From Paenibacillus hemerocallicola (GTDB lineage: Bacteria > Bacillota > Bacilli > Paenibacillales > NBRC-103111), in the NCBI RefSeq assembly GCF_006265175.1, contig NZ_VDCQ01000014.1, positions 90,252-154,251 of the forward strand: 64,000 nt of DNA. Reading direction: 5' to 3'. Below are positions 1 to 8,226 of this stretch, one piece after another. Positions within the stretch are counted from its first letter, which is position 1. Every line of letters begins with the position of its first letter. Under the pieces are notes generated by a model that was given only the letters and a program-made list of their open reading frames with translations, was not told the DNA's origin and searched no databases. A program made the position numbers and the translations under genes.

Positions 1-1
1 G

Positions 2-211
2 CAATGGAATGGGAAAAATATTAGCTCCATTACTGCCTTGAAGCCCGCTTCGCCAGCTAGAGTCGGAGAATTTGACGGTAACGTGGGAAGCTCGCTGCAA
101 AACGCTATCCTTTCGATCATCTATGGGGAGAAAGATATGAACACGGCTTTAAGACAAGCGGAAGAGGAAGCGACCAAAAAAATTGCCGAAGCGATCCAGA
201 TGAAAAAGTAA
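2..211 (+). CDS. Solute-binding lipoprotein, C-terminal end (5' truncated by window)
   Basis: Only the last 69 codons are inside the window, read in the frame beginning at base 2. The ending contains DMNTALRQAEEEATKKIAE, which matches the closing helix of the other extracellular solute-binding proteins here (for example at 9531 and 48356). It is therefore the tail of a family 1 ABC solute-binding protein anchored outside the membrane. It ends 853 bases before the first AraC gene, so it may close a further module to the left. Ligand cannot be inferred from this part. Confidence 0.8.
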   Translation, partial: QWNGKNISSITALKPASPARVGEFDGNVGSSLQNAILSIIYGEKDMNTALRQAEEEATKKIAEAIQMKK

Positions 212-301
212 GGAAAGCGCATGACTGAAAAGCGCGAATAGAATGGAAGTGCCGTCGTATGGCTATGAATCGGAAGGTCGGTCATTTTCCTTGGCAACCG
301 T

Positions 302-699
302 TATGTTTGTTTTGCTGGTCGTATCCGCATGCCCAATCCCCATTCAGCCTCCTATAACACCACGATGGCACAAGTTGCAAGAAAGAACATCGTTCACAAG
401 ACGTTGGAGGAAGGCGATACGTTTCAACTTGGCGGCGAAGTTGCATTCGAGGTGCTCAGTCCGAACAAAGGCGAATTACCGGGCAATGTAATGAGCTCAG
501 GGGACACCGCAATCAATAACCATTCGCTCGTGATCAAAATGCGTTACAAAGAAAACAGCTTTTCGTCAGTTTGGAAACGTTGAAAAGTTATGCCGCCACG
601 AAAGCGAAAGCGTATTCGACGAAGCAAAACGGTTCGATTCTTCTTGTATCCGACGGCATGGGTTGGACGGTCGTTACGGAAAAGGACCCGGCATCTTGA
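302..699 (+). pseudogene. ComEC-like metallo-beta-lactamase-fold protein, degenerate fragment
   Basis: One frame (about 302-570) reads MPNPHSASYNTTMAQV ... LSPNKGELPG ... INNHSLVIKMRYKENSF. This resembles the distal part of ComEC/Rec2-type MBL-fold hydrolases, where a conserved NNxSLVLKL-like strand precedes the last metal-ligand motif. The remainder continues in another frame (about 573-699) as LKSYAATKAKAYSTKQNGSI and then SDGMGWTVV before a stop. The metal-binding HxHxDH segment and the N-terminus are missing, and the joint at about 565-575 looks like a small deletion in place of the expected TGD motif. Seen: two frames of one recognisable protein. Inferred: a dead gene left by deletion. 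No usable start or RBS was found. Confidence 0.55.
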
Positions 700-864
700 A
701 TTGTCGGCTGCGCTCGGCAATCGCGCTGTTGGCGTTCGTTGTGCGGCGGGGGCATTTTGGATTGTTCAAAGACTCAGTTGGCGATCTAAGAAAAGATTTT
801 ATTCGGAAGGGGAGTTCGGAGCCCATTATCGTCTTCGATTCGGACTCCTCCTTCGGAATAGAAC

Positions 865-900
865 GGGGCAGGCAATGCAATATTGCTTGCCTCTTTTTTG
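865..900 (+). terminator. Rho-independent terminator
   Basis: GGCAGGCAAT and ATTGCTTGCC form a 10-bp stem with one G-U pair and a very short loop, followed by CTCTTTTTT. It lies after the degenerate MBL gene and before the AraC gene at 1065. A -10-like TATAAT at 981-986 follows. Confidence 0.7.
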
Positions 901-1064
901 TATTATCGGTCGAATGGATGACGAAGCGGCTACTCATCGTAAGGAAAAATAATAGGCGCGAGGTTATAGCGGGGCTATATTATAATTGAAAGAAGGTCTC
1001 TTTATGATTGTTAGAATCCGTCGGAAAAGACACCCTGCTATTGGACCGGGGAGGATCATTATTT

Positions 1065-1961
1065 ATGGACATGAGAAATTTTATTTTCAACGAGAAGCCT
1101 CTATGGAAAACGGATATGGTCGAGAAGCTGAATCGTTTCCCGATCGCGATGTCTCAGCAGGGGGAATGGATGAGCGGGACTGATTTCCATTATCATCCCG
1201 GAGTGGAGATCCATATTACGCACGACGGCGAAGGCGTGATGGTCATCGGAAGACAAGTATTGCTGCAGTTCCCTCGCTCCGTGCTCGTTTTTCGCGGAAT
1301 GGTGCCGCATCAGATGCTTTCCAAGTCTTCCTATAAGCGTGAAGTGATTTCGATTCATTTCGATGACGACAGTACGGCCCTGCTTCCGTCTTTGCATCGT
1401 TTGGTTGATTTTAGCTGGATTCCGCAACATTCGTGCTTGAATGTATCGCTCAATCCGAAGCAGTTTCAACATTTGGAAGAGATGTGCAAGGCGTTGAGGC
1501 ACGAGCTTCGAACCGGGGAAGTCGGTTGGGAACGGATGGCGTTAGGGAATATGCTGCTCATAACCGCTTTTCTGCAAAGGAGCCTCGATGAACCGAAAGA
1601 GCAGGCGTTATCCGCTCCGTCGTCCGGCAAAAAAAGCGACCTCGTTCAGCAGTGCTCGAATTATGTATGCCGCAATCTTGGCGAAGATTTGACCTTGAAG
1701 ACGGTTTCGAAACGATTTGCGGTGAGCGGGGAATATTTGACGCGCAGCTTTACGCGCGAGATGGGCATCAGCTTCTATCAGTACGTGCTGCTGCAGCGAG
1801 TTGCCGAAGGCAAGCGGCTATTGCGCGAAGCATCCGATGTATCCATCGAGGGTATCGCCTACATGATCGGTTTCCCGTCCCCTTCCCACTTCAACAGACA
1901 TTTCAAAAAATGGACGGAAGAAACACCGTCATCATATCGGCAAAAGGTGCACGGCACGTAA
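1065..1961 (+). CDS. AraC family regulator with cupin sensor (module 1)
   Basis: 298-residue cytoplasmic regulator. The N-terminal half has a cupin-like sensor (FHYHPGVEIHITHDGEG, about residues 45-60). The last ~100 residues carry the two AraC helix-turn-helix units, ending in the typical signature IAYMIGFPSPSHFNRHFKKW. I chose ATG 1065 because GGGGAGG (1048-1054) sits 10 bases upstream; a longer frame begins at 1008 without a site. It is followed on the same strand by an amidohydrolase-Rieske-SBP set that it probably activates: the promoter of that set has a clear -10 (2116-2121) but no -35. The effector is unknown. The regulator of the second module (5571-6356) is the same type but in divergent orientation. 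Confidence 0.85.
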   Translation: MDMRNFIFNEKPLWKTDMVEKLNRFPIAMSQQGEWMSGTDFHYHPGVEIHITHDGEGVMVIGRQVLLQFPRSVLVFRGMVPHQMLSKSSYKREVISIHFDDDSTALLPSLHRLVDFSWIPQHSCLNVSLNPKQFQHLEEMCKALRHELRTGEVGWERMALGNMLLITAFLQRSLDEPKEQALSAPSSGKKSDLVQQCSNYVCRNLGEDLTLKTVSKRFAVSGEYLTRSFTREMGISFYQYVLLQRVAEGKRLLREASDVSIEGIAYMIGFPSPSHFNRHFKKWTEETPSSYRQKVHGT

Positions 1962-2115
1962 GGGTGCGGATGGTTTCAGACGGGGCAGTTTCGATTTGTT
2001 CGAATGCGGTTTCTTGCAGTTTTCGTTGGTAGGCGTCAAATAAGTCGCGGACAATTGGTCAACAATCGATTAGAAACGCGACAAGGATCGGCATTCTCTT
2101 TCTCCCCCTCAAGTC

Positions 2116-2121
2116 TATAAT
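2116..2121 (+). promoter_or_regulatory. Candidate -10 of amidohydrolase operon 1
   Basis: TATAATGAA begins here, 49 bases before the start codon, with no recognisable -35 17 bases upstream (ATTCTC). The sister operon has the same TATAATGAA at 6458-6463, also without a -35. That fits activator-dependent promoters served by the neighbouring AraC proteins; this is inference. Confidence 0.45.
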
Positions 2122-2169
2122 GAAGATGTAAGCATCAATCGTATCAACATAAGAGACGGAGGGGAAAAC

Positions 2170-3306
2170 ATGCAAACAGCAAAGGAGTCAAGGTCCGATA
2201 CGGTCGAACGAAAAAAGCAGAAACGCCCGATCGTAGACTGCGATATTCATCACTTTACCGGGCTGAATCTAATAAAACCGTATATGCCGCGGGAATACCG
2301 GGAGCTTGTCGAAACTTACGGAACTGCAATGCCGGGCTCGATGCACTTTAACGGAGGCGTCGGAGGCAGAATGGTCGATTCGTTTCCTCCGGAGGGCGGA
2401 CCGGCCGGCAGCAGTTTGGCCTATATGCAAAAGCATCTGTTAGATCCGTATAACATCAAGTATGGCATTTTGACCGGCGAAAGCTTGGGCGTGCAAGCTA
2501 CGATCAATTTCGACTATGCGGCGGCTTACTGCAGTGCGGTCAACGAATATACGTACGAGCATTGGCTTGCCAACGATAAACGGCTGAAAGGCTCGGTCTT
2601 GATTCCGAAGCAAGACCCGACATCGGCTGCCAAGGAGATTGACCGCATCGGCTCGCGTCCCGAATTCGTGCAGGTGCTCGTTCATAACGGGGCGATGCTG
2701 CCGTACGGAAACCGCTATTATTACCCGATCTATGAAGCCTGTGTGAGGCATAACTTGCCGTTAACGATTCATGTCGGCGGAGAAGGGGCCGGTATGAACT
2801 CGGCCGCGACAGGAGCAGGCCACGTTACCCATTACATCGAATCGCGGGCGGCTCGGCCGCAGGTCATGATGGCCCATTTGGCCAGCTTCATCTTCGAAGG
2901 CGTGTTCGAGCGGTTTCCGACGTTGAAGGTCGTGCTGCAAGAAGCGGGCGTCTTCTGGATTGTCCCGTACTTATGGCGGCTCGATCAAGACTGGAAGTCG
3001 CTGCGGGTACAAACCCCGTGGGTGCGCAAAAAACCGAGCGAATATTTCCGCGATCATGTTCGCGTCACGACGCAGCCGATCGAAGCGACGCCGAACCGCG
3101 AAGTGTTCGATCAGATGATGGAACATATCTACGCGAAAGATACGATGATGTTTTGCAGCGACTATCCGCACTGGGATTTCGATTCTCCCCAGCTTGCGCT
3201 GCCCCGTCTGGATGATGAACTGGCGGATCGCGTGTTTTATCAAAATGCGGCGGAGCTGTACGGTTTTCCTTCGATCGGCTCGGCGCGCGAGGAGGAGTCG
3301 GAATGA
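2170..3306 (+). CDS. Amidohydrolase-2 family metal-dependent hydrolase/decarboxylase (module 1)
   Basis: 378-residue TIM-barrel enzyme of the amidohydrolase-2 group, the superfamily that holds ACMSD-type decarboxylases and lactone hydrolases. Motifs in order: DCDIHH (residues 23-28, first metal ligands), TIHVGGEG mid-protein, MAHLAS and GVFERFP, and CSDYPHWDFD near the C-terminus with the catalytic Asp. The start has GGAGGGG 5 bases upstream. Its stop overlaps the next gene in ATGA, so the enzyme and the Rieske protein are translationally coupled. It is clearly homologous to 6573-7691 along its length (shared YGNR.Y.PIYEA, QTPW, TTQPIE, SDYPHWDFD). Substrate not predictable; no signal peptide, so cytoplasmic. 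A hydrolytic or a decarboxylating reaction are both possible. Confidence 0.85.
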   Translation: MQTAKESRSDTVERKKQKRPIVDCDIHHFTGLNLIKPYMPREYRELVETYGTAMPGSMHFNGGVGGRMVDSFPPEGGPAGSSLAYMQKHLLDPYNIKYGILTGESLGVQATINFDYAAAYCSAVNEYTYEHWLANDKRLKGSVLIPKQDPTSAAKEIDRIGSRPEFVQVLVHNGAMLPYGNRYYYPIYEACVRHNLPLTIHVGGEGAGMNSAATGAGHVTHYIESRAARPQVMMAHLASFIFEGVFERFPTLKVVLQEAGVFWIVPYLWRLDQDWKSLRVQTPWVRKKPSEYFRDHVRVTTQPIEATPNREVFDQMMEHIYAKDTMMFCSDYPHWDFDSPQLALPRLDDELADRVFYQNAAELYGFPSIGSAREEESE

Positions 3307-3695
3307 GCCAGCCGAAAGCTGCTTTGCAGCGGCATATTGTAGCGAAGCAATCGGAAATAACGCCGGGCACGAAAAAAATCGTCGAAGCCGGCGGGCGCAG
3401 CATCGGCGTGTACAATGTCAACGGACATTATCATGCGCTGCGCAACGTGTGCCCGCATCAAGGCGCGGAGCTGTGCAAAGGGCTCGTTACTCCGCTCGTC
3501 GTCTCGTCAGGCCCGGGAAGCTTCGAATACGACCGGGAAGGAGAAATTGTGCGCTGTCCGTGGCATCAATGGGAGTTCGATATTCAAACCGGCTGCATGA
3601 TCGTCGATCCGGCAATGCGAACCAAATCATATGAAGTTACGGTGGAGAAGTTTGACGTTTCTCTAGAAGACGGCCATGTCGTTGTGCATATGTAG
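3303..3695 (+). CDS. Small Rieske [2Fe-2S] protein (module 1)
   Basis: 130 residues forming one Rieske domain. The cluster ligands are visible as C50-P-H52 (NVCPHQGAE) and C85-P-W-H88 (RCPWHQWEFD). The segment between the two boxes (about residues 55-82) is longer than in ferredoxins of ring-hydroxylating dioxygenases. The start ATG overlaps the stop of the amidohydrolase by 4 bases. No oxygenase alpha subunit or reductase gene lies nearby, so the usual dioxygenase role is not supported. It may be a ferredoxin partner of an enzyme encoded elsewhere or work directly with the amidohydrolase. Its relative is 7691-8086 in module 2. Confidence 0.88.
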   Translation: MSQPKAALQRHIVAKQSEITPGTKKIVEAGGRSIGVYNVNGHYHALRNVCPHQGAELCKGLVTPLVVSSGPGSFEYDREGEIVRCPWHQWEFDIQTGCMIVDPAMRTKSYEVTVEKFDVSLEDGHVVVHM

Positions 3696-3756
3696 ACAGA
3701 GCGCAGTGGGATCGGCTGTCGCAAGCCGACTTCTGCTGCGAACTGACCATCGCAAT

Positions 3757-3775
3757 AATTGCGAACGCAATTTTT
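3757..3775 (+). terminator. Weak stem-loop with T run between Rieske and SBP genes
   Basis: AATTGC-GAAC-GCAATT followed by TTT: a 6-bp stem. It may be a leaky terminator or mRNA end that sets the ratio of enzyme to SBP transcripts. Module 2 also has a hairpin at this point (8096-8126). Confidence 0.35.
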
Positions 3776-3888
3776 GATAGAGGCAAGACTTTAAGAGACC
3801 GGTGAATAAACGAGAGAAAACAAATTCCACACTTGCAAGTGACCTATTCGCCGGTCAAGCTAAAGCAATGATGAGGGGGTAAGCGGTT

Positions 3889-5225
3889 TTGCAAATCAAA
3901 AATGGTTCCAAGGACAAAGCGACTATAAAAAAATGGGTGTTAGGATTGGCGACGGGCATGCTTCTAGTGCCACTTGCGGCTTGCGGCAGCAACGGAGGTG
4001 CTGGAAACGAAAACGGCGACGAAGTCAAGGGCAAAGCTCTGGAAGAGGATAACACGCCGGCTAAGATTGTGTTTTATTCCACCTCGGGTTGGAGTCAGGA
4101 AGCATTCAATGAACGGTTCGGCGATGCGATGAGAAAGAAGTTTCCGCACTATACGATCGAGTATATCGCAACAGGCAAAGGCACTACATTTCCGGAAATG
4201 ATGGCTGCCGGCACGGAGATTGACGTCGTCTGGCACGATGTGAATACGACCATCCCGCAATTGCTGGAGTACGGCCTTCAGTACGATATGACTGAGCTGA
4301 TCAAGAAGCATGGGTTAAACATGACCAACTTGGAATCTACCTCGATCGATGTCGTGAAGCAAATGTCCGGCGACAAAATGTATGCGCTTCCACTTGTCAT
4401 TAATACCGCGGCGTTCTACTACAACAAAGATTTGTTCGACAAGTTTGCGGTCGCCTATCCGAAGGATGGCATGACGTGGGATCAAGTGGCCGAGTTGGCC
4501 AAACGGATGCGCAGAACGGACAGCGGAATCGATTATTACGGGATCGTAAGCGGCACTCAGCCTCAGTTTAACTTGACCTCAATGGCGGTACCGTTCATTG
4601 ATCCGAAAACGAACAAGCCGACCATTTTGACCGACGACAGATGGAAAACGCTTTACCAGCAGCTGATCGTGCTGCGAAAAACGATGGACAACAAAAATTT
4701 GGGCGAAGATCACTTCGTTAAAGATAAAAACATCGCGATGCTCGATTATTTGGCCAATACGTTCCTCAACAAAGATATGACGACGATGAACTGGGATTTG
4801 GTCACGTATCCGACGTTCAAAGAGCTGCCCGATAAAGGTCCACAGTCGCTTCCGACATTGTTTGGAATTACGTCAACGAGCAAAAATAAAGATGCGGCGA
4901 TGAAGGTGCTCGCCTATATGCTGTCCGAGGAACCGCAGCTCGGCTTGTCCGAAAGGGCGATCATCCGGTGCTGCAAACGGATAAAACACTAAAGGCGTTC
5001 GCTACGAAAAGCAAGTATGAGGGTAAAAACTTTCAGGCGATTCTGAAGCTGAAGTTTACGCCAATCGCGCCGAAATCGGCAATCGAAAACAAAGCGAGAA
5101 CGGCTTTTGCCAAGCCTGTAGTGCAATTGGTTGACGAGAAGCTCGATTTGAACACGGCGTTCCGGCAGGTCGACGAGGAAATGAACAAGATTATTGCTGA
5201 AGAAATGGTGAGATTGGCAAAATAG
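3889..5225 (+). pseudogene. Solute-binding lipoprotein with frameshift (module 1)
   Basis: The gene starts at TTG 3889 with AGGGGG (3874-3879) upstream. It encodes a lipoprotein signal with lipobox LAAC, then a type 1 solute-binding fold with the motif YYNKDLFDKF and YPKDGMTWD shared by all SBPs here. At about 4951-4958 (GAAAGGGC) the frame shifts: upstream reads LSERAIIRCC and stops at 4992, while the -1 frame continues naturally as GDHPVLQTDKTLKAF and runs to 5225 with the expected tail DLNTAFRQVDEEMNKII. One base missing in the A run would restore a normal ~445-residue protein. So this is either a recent inactivation or a homopolymer sequencing error. A truncated 367-residue product would lack the C-terminal lobe helices. 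Confidence 0.85.
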
Positions 5226-5254
5226 AAGCACGCTAACTAAATAATCGATTAAGA

Positions 5255-5285
5255 CGAGGCTGCCGGCAAAGGAACGGCAGCCTCG
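5255..5285 (+). terminator. Hairpin after SBP of module 1
   Basis: CGAGGCTGCCG and CGGCAGCCTCG make a perfect 11-bp stem with a 9-base loop. There is no T run, so termination would be inefficient or factor-assisted. It lies 30 bases after the SBP stop. Confidence 0.5.
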
Positions 5286-5372
5286 CTGTGCTAGCGAGCA
5301 GGATAACGCAGTACATATTCACATACCTGTAGTAAAATATTACCAGTAAAACTGTTGAAAGGGAGTATGTCA

Positions 5373-5564
5373 GTGGAAAATCTCATCATTGAGCCCTGCA
5401 AACCCGAAAGGGATAAAACGGTGATCAGAGCCATGTTGTGTGGAAATGGCCAGTTTGACGAAATGTTTCAAGCACAGACCTCCATACGAGGGTATTTCAT
5501 TGAACTAACGGAGTACGAGATCGCAGCCTCGTGTCGCAGCAATGTCCTCTTCCAAATCCATTGA
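5373..5564 (+). CDS. Hypothetical short protein (doubtful)
   Basis: A 63-codon frame from GTG 5373, with GGGAG at 5361-5365 seven bases upstream; ATG 5367 is in frame but too close to that site. The product (ENLIIEPCKPERDKTVIRAM ...) has no signal, membrane segment or motif I recognise. It ends seven bases before the convergent AraC gene. It could be a small real gene or a remnant of a longer one. Confidence 0.22.
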   Translation: MENLIIEPCKPERDKTVIRAMLCGNGQFDEMFQAQTSIRGYFIELTEYEIAASCRSNVLFQIH

Positions 5565-5570
5565 ATGGAA

Positions 5571-6356
5571 TTAAATATGGTTGTTCCTTCTAAAATTCGA
5601 AGGATTGATCCCTACTTTGGAGCGGAATACGCGACCCAGGTACGAGCCGTTCTCATAACCGCAAAGGGATGCGATCGTATCCAAAGTGTAGTCTGTTTCA
5701 AGAAGCAGCTTTTTGGCCTCCTCCAGTCGCAAATTCGTTGCGTACTCGATCGGGGTGACACCGTATTCCAAACGGAAGCGGCGGGTCAAGTCGGAAGGTT
5801 TGAGTCCGAGATTGTCCGCTATGCGTTTCATACTCAAATCGTCGAAAAGGTGTCTGTGAATGTAGCCGGCTGCGAGCTGCATTCGAGGCTCCTTTTTTTT
5901 TCTGCGTTTTTCCATATATTTGTATTCCAACAAGGTTAAATGCAGCAAATCCATCAGCATGTGCATGGAAAGATGATTTTCCTTAGACAAGCTGCCGTAT
6001 TCTAGCCATGTTTTGCGCAAGTAAGAGTATGTCGATGAAAGGCGGTTCACATCGTTGATCGTGACTTTGCCTGAAGGCAGCACGCCTAACGAGGGATCGG
6101 GTTCCATAAGCGGGGTAAATACGAGCATGTGAAAAGTAATCTCCCCTAAAGATTTGCGTTTGAACAGGGAGCCCGGCGGCACGATCACGAGATCTCCGAA
6201 GGAAGCTGTGCCTGTCTGTTTCCCGATCGTATATTCGAATGCGCCGGTCTCCATGCCGATAATGACGTGATGCGCATGAACTTCTTCAGGCCTGAAAAAT
6301 TCCTTGCGAGGGCCGATGTAGTTGCACATGTGCAACTTATATGGATGCTGTAACAC
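5571..6356 (-). CDS. AraC family regulator (module 2)
   Basis: 261-residue regulator transcribed away from the second amidohydrolase operon. N-terminal cupin-like sensor (EEVHAHHVIIGMETGAFEY; GDLVIVPPGS), C-terminal double HTH (DLSMKRIADNLGLKPSDLTR, then IASLCGYENGSYLGRVFRS). I chose GTG 6356 because GGGAGG lies 9 bases upstream; the longer TTG start at 6377 overlaps that site. Positions 6321-6336 inside the first codons form the perfect palindrome GTTGCACATGTGCAAC. The divergent arrangement with 6573-7691 suggests control of that operon and autoregulation. Confidence 0.85.
   Translation of the reverse strand: MLQHPYKLHMCNYIGPRKEFFRPEEVHAHHVIIGMETGAFEYTIGKQTGTASFGDLVIVPPGSLFKRKSLGEITFHMLVFTPLMEPDPSLGVLPSGKVTINDVNRLSSTYSYLRKTWLEYGSLSKENHLSMHMLMDLLHLTLLEYKYMEKRRKKKEPRMQLAAGYIHRHLFDDLSMKRIADNLGLKPSDLTRRFRLEYGVTPIEYATNLRLEEAKKLLLETDYTLDTIASLCGYENGSYLGRVFRSKVGINPSNFRRNNHI
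6321..6336. repeat. 16-bp perfect palindrome in the AraC 5' coding region
   Basis: GTTGCACATGTGCAAC reads the same on both strands. It lies 20 bases inside the AraC coding sequence (codons KLHMCN) and about 120 bases from the divergent operon -10. It could be a protein-binding site or a codon coincidence. Confidence 0.4.
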
Positions 6357-6457
6357 GATTGAACACCTCCCAATCAAATCCTGTACTAGAAGTTTAACAC
6401 GGACAAAAACTAAAAAACATTGAAAAAAGTGATAAAAATATCAGAATTCCGTGTGTT

Positions 6458-6463
6458 TATAAT
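6458..6463 (+). promoter_or_regulatory. Candidate -10 of amidohydrolase operon 2
   Basis: TATAATGAA begins at 6458, the same nine bases as the sister operon at 2116. No -35 is present 17 bases upstream (AAAATA). The 216-bp divergent gap 6357-6572 must hold the control sites of both the AraC gene and the operon. Confidence 0.45.
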
Positions 6464-6572
6464 GAAACTTTGTGGGTGTAACATGAAAGGAGAGATCTCG
6501 AACGACTATATAAACATCGCAAACCGGTTTCATGCATGAATCGGGCAAGGCGCTTGAAATGGAGTGGGGAAA

Positions 6573-7691
6573 ATGGATATCGCATCTAGTCCGAAGGAAA
6601 CGGCCAATCGTAAAACATCGGGGATTATCGATACGGATGTGCATCAATCGCCAAAAAGCAAAAAAGATCTGCTTCCATATTTGCCAAAAGTTTGGCATGA
6701 GCAATTTTTGACCGGCGGCATCGGATTGTCGAATTTTTATCCTACTCCGATAGGCGTCTCCCGTAAGGACGCGACGCCGGAAGGAGACGGAGCCGCAGGC
6801 TCGGACCCGCAATTTATGATCGAGCATCATTTGGAAGCGTACGGCATCGAATATGCGATTCTTACGGGCGGTATAGAGACGGCTTTAGCTTTGCATCCCG
6901 ATGTGGACTACGGGAACGCAGTCATCCGGGCTTACAACGACTATATGATTGAAAACTGGCTTCCCGTCGATCCGCGCTTTAAAGGATCAATCGCAGTGAA
7001 TGTAAGCGATCCGGCAGAAGCCGTGAAAGAAATCCAACGTGTGGGAGGACATCCCGACGTCGTTCAAATCATTGTGTGCAGCGGCGTGAAAACACCGTAC
7101 GGCAATCGGATCTATCATCCGATTTACGAAGCGGCCGAACGTTTCGGACTGCCTTTTGCCATCCATCCCGGCTCGGAGGGCAAATTGTATCCGCCTACTC
7201 CCGTAGGCTACCCGACAAGGTATATGGAATGGCATAACATCATTCCGCTGACGTTTATGGCCCATGTCAACAGCATGGTGTGCGAGGGCGTATTCGAGAA
7301 GTTTCCCGGTCTGAAGTTTGTGGGCATTGAAGGAGGCGTAGCGTGGCTGCCTCATCTGATGTGGCGGATGGATAAAAACTATAAAGCGCTGCGCTCGCAA
7401 ACGCCATGGTTGAAAATGCTTCCTTCCGAGTACATCAAGCAAAATGTCCGTTTGACGACACAGCCGATAGAAGAACCGGAGCGGCCGGAGGAGCTTGTGC
7501 AAATTTTCCGGATGATCGATGCGGAGAAGACGGTGTTGTTCTCTTCGGATTATCCGCATTGGGACTTCGACAATCCGAAAGTGGTTCTTCCTTCGATGCC
7601 GAGGGAAATGAAGGCGAGGATTTTGGGTGGAACCGCCGCCGAGCTTTACGGATTGACGCTTCGGTCCGAGCAATCGGGGGGGAACGGCTGA
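6573..7691 (+). CDS. Amidohydrolase-2 family metal-dependent hydrolase/decarboxylase (module 2)
   Basis: 372 residues, same family and layout as 2170-3306. Metal-ligand motif DTDVH (residues 20-24), AIHPGSEG in mid-protein, MAHVNS, GVFEKFP, and SSDYPHWDFD toward the end. ATG 6573 is preferred over GTG 6564 because GGAG (6561-6564) lies 8 bases before it. The stop and the next start share one base (TGATG). The two enzymes are similar but clearly diverged (for example MHFNGGVGGR against LSNFYPTPIGV near residue 50), so they probably act on related but different substrates rather than being a recent copy. Cytoplasmic. Reaction unknown. Confidence 0.85.
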   Translation: MDIASSPKETANRKTSGIIDTDVHQSPKSKKDLLPYLPKVWHEQFLTGGIGLSNFYPTPIGVSRKDATPEGDGAAGSDPQFMIEHHLEAYGIEYAILTGGIETALALHPDVDYGNAVIRAYNDYMIENWLPVDPRFKGSIAVNVSDPAEAVKEIQRVGGHPDVVQIIVCSGVKTPYGNRIYHPIYEAAERFGLPFAIHPGSEGKLYPPTPVGYPTRYMEWHNIIPLTFMAHVNSMVCEGVFEKFPGLKFVGIEGGVAWLPHLMWRMDKNYKALRSQTPWLKMLPSEYIKQNVRLTTQPIEEPERPEELVQIFRMIDAEKTVLFSSDYPHWDFDNPKVVLPSMPREMKARILGGTAAELYGLTLRSEQSGGNG

Positions 7692-8086
7692 TGGAACGTT
7701 ACCCGGTTTTGCGGATCGACGAACTGCCCGAGTTCGGTCATAAGATTGTGGAAGCGAAGGGGATCCAGTACGGGATTTATCGGATTAACGGTCAATACTA
7801 TGCATGGAGAAATGTTTGCCCGCACGCAGGGGCCCCGGTATGTGTCGGGAAAGTTTGCGGAACGAGACTTCCGTCTTTGGTTTACGAATACAAATACGGG
7901 CGCGAGAACGAAATATTACGGTGCCCGTGGCATGGATGGGAATTCGATTTATTGACCGGCGAGCATTTGGTTGATCCTGAAACCCGGCTGAGAAAAGGAA
8001 AGCTGGCGATAGGCGACCAGGAGCATGAAAATCTTGAGCCCGGCCATATCGAGGCCGATCGAGAGTACATTTATTTATTGATTTGA
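7691..8086 (+). CDS. Small Rieske [2Fe-2S] protein (module 2)
   Basis: 131 residues, a single Rieske domain with ligands C43-P-H45 (NVCPHAGAP) and C78-P-W-H81 (RCPWHGWEFD). It begins at the last base of the amidohydrolase stop codon, so it is co-translated with it. Like its relative in module 1 it has an extended segment between the two boxes and no partner oxygenase or reductase gene in sight. The fixed pairing with the amidohydrolase in two diverged modules argues that the two proteins work together. Confidence 0.88.
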   Translation: MERYPVLRIDELPEFGHKIVEAKGIQYGIYRINGQYYAWRNVCPHAGAPVCVGKVCGTRLPSLVYEYKYGRENEILRCPWHGWEFDLLTGEHLVDPETRLRKGKLAIGDQEHENLEPGHIEADREYIYLLI

Positions 8087-8095
8087 CGCAACTAT

Positions 8096-8126
8096 ATTGC
8101 CTTGTGAGCTGAAGCTGCAAGGCAAT
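8096..8126 (+). terminator. Stem-loop between Rieske and SBP genes (module 2)
   Basis: ATTGCCTTG and CAAGGCAAT form a perfect 9-bp stem around a 13-base loop. No T run follows. It is probably an mRNA processing or stabilising hairpin, or a weak terminator ahead of the SBP gene. Confidence 0.4.
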
Positions 8127-8226
8127 CCCTTCTGGAATGGAATGAAACGTTAAAATCTATAGTTCAACTTACATAGTAACAGACTAGAGAAACCATACGA
8201 GTATATCAAAACAAGGCGGGTTAACG

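Noticed and set aside
243..491. 82-codon frame at the left end
   Set aside because: It overlaps the degenerate MBL-fold reading in another frame and has no homology or RBS.
3303..8086. Rieske proteins as ferredoxins of a ring-hydroxylating dioxygenase
   Set aside because: No alpha or beta oxygenase subunit or reductase gene is present, and the spacing between cluster boxes differs from typical ferredoxin components.
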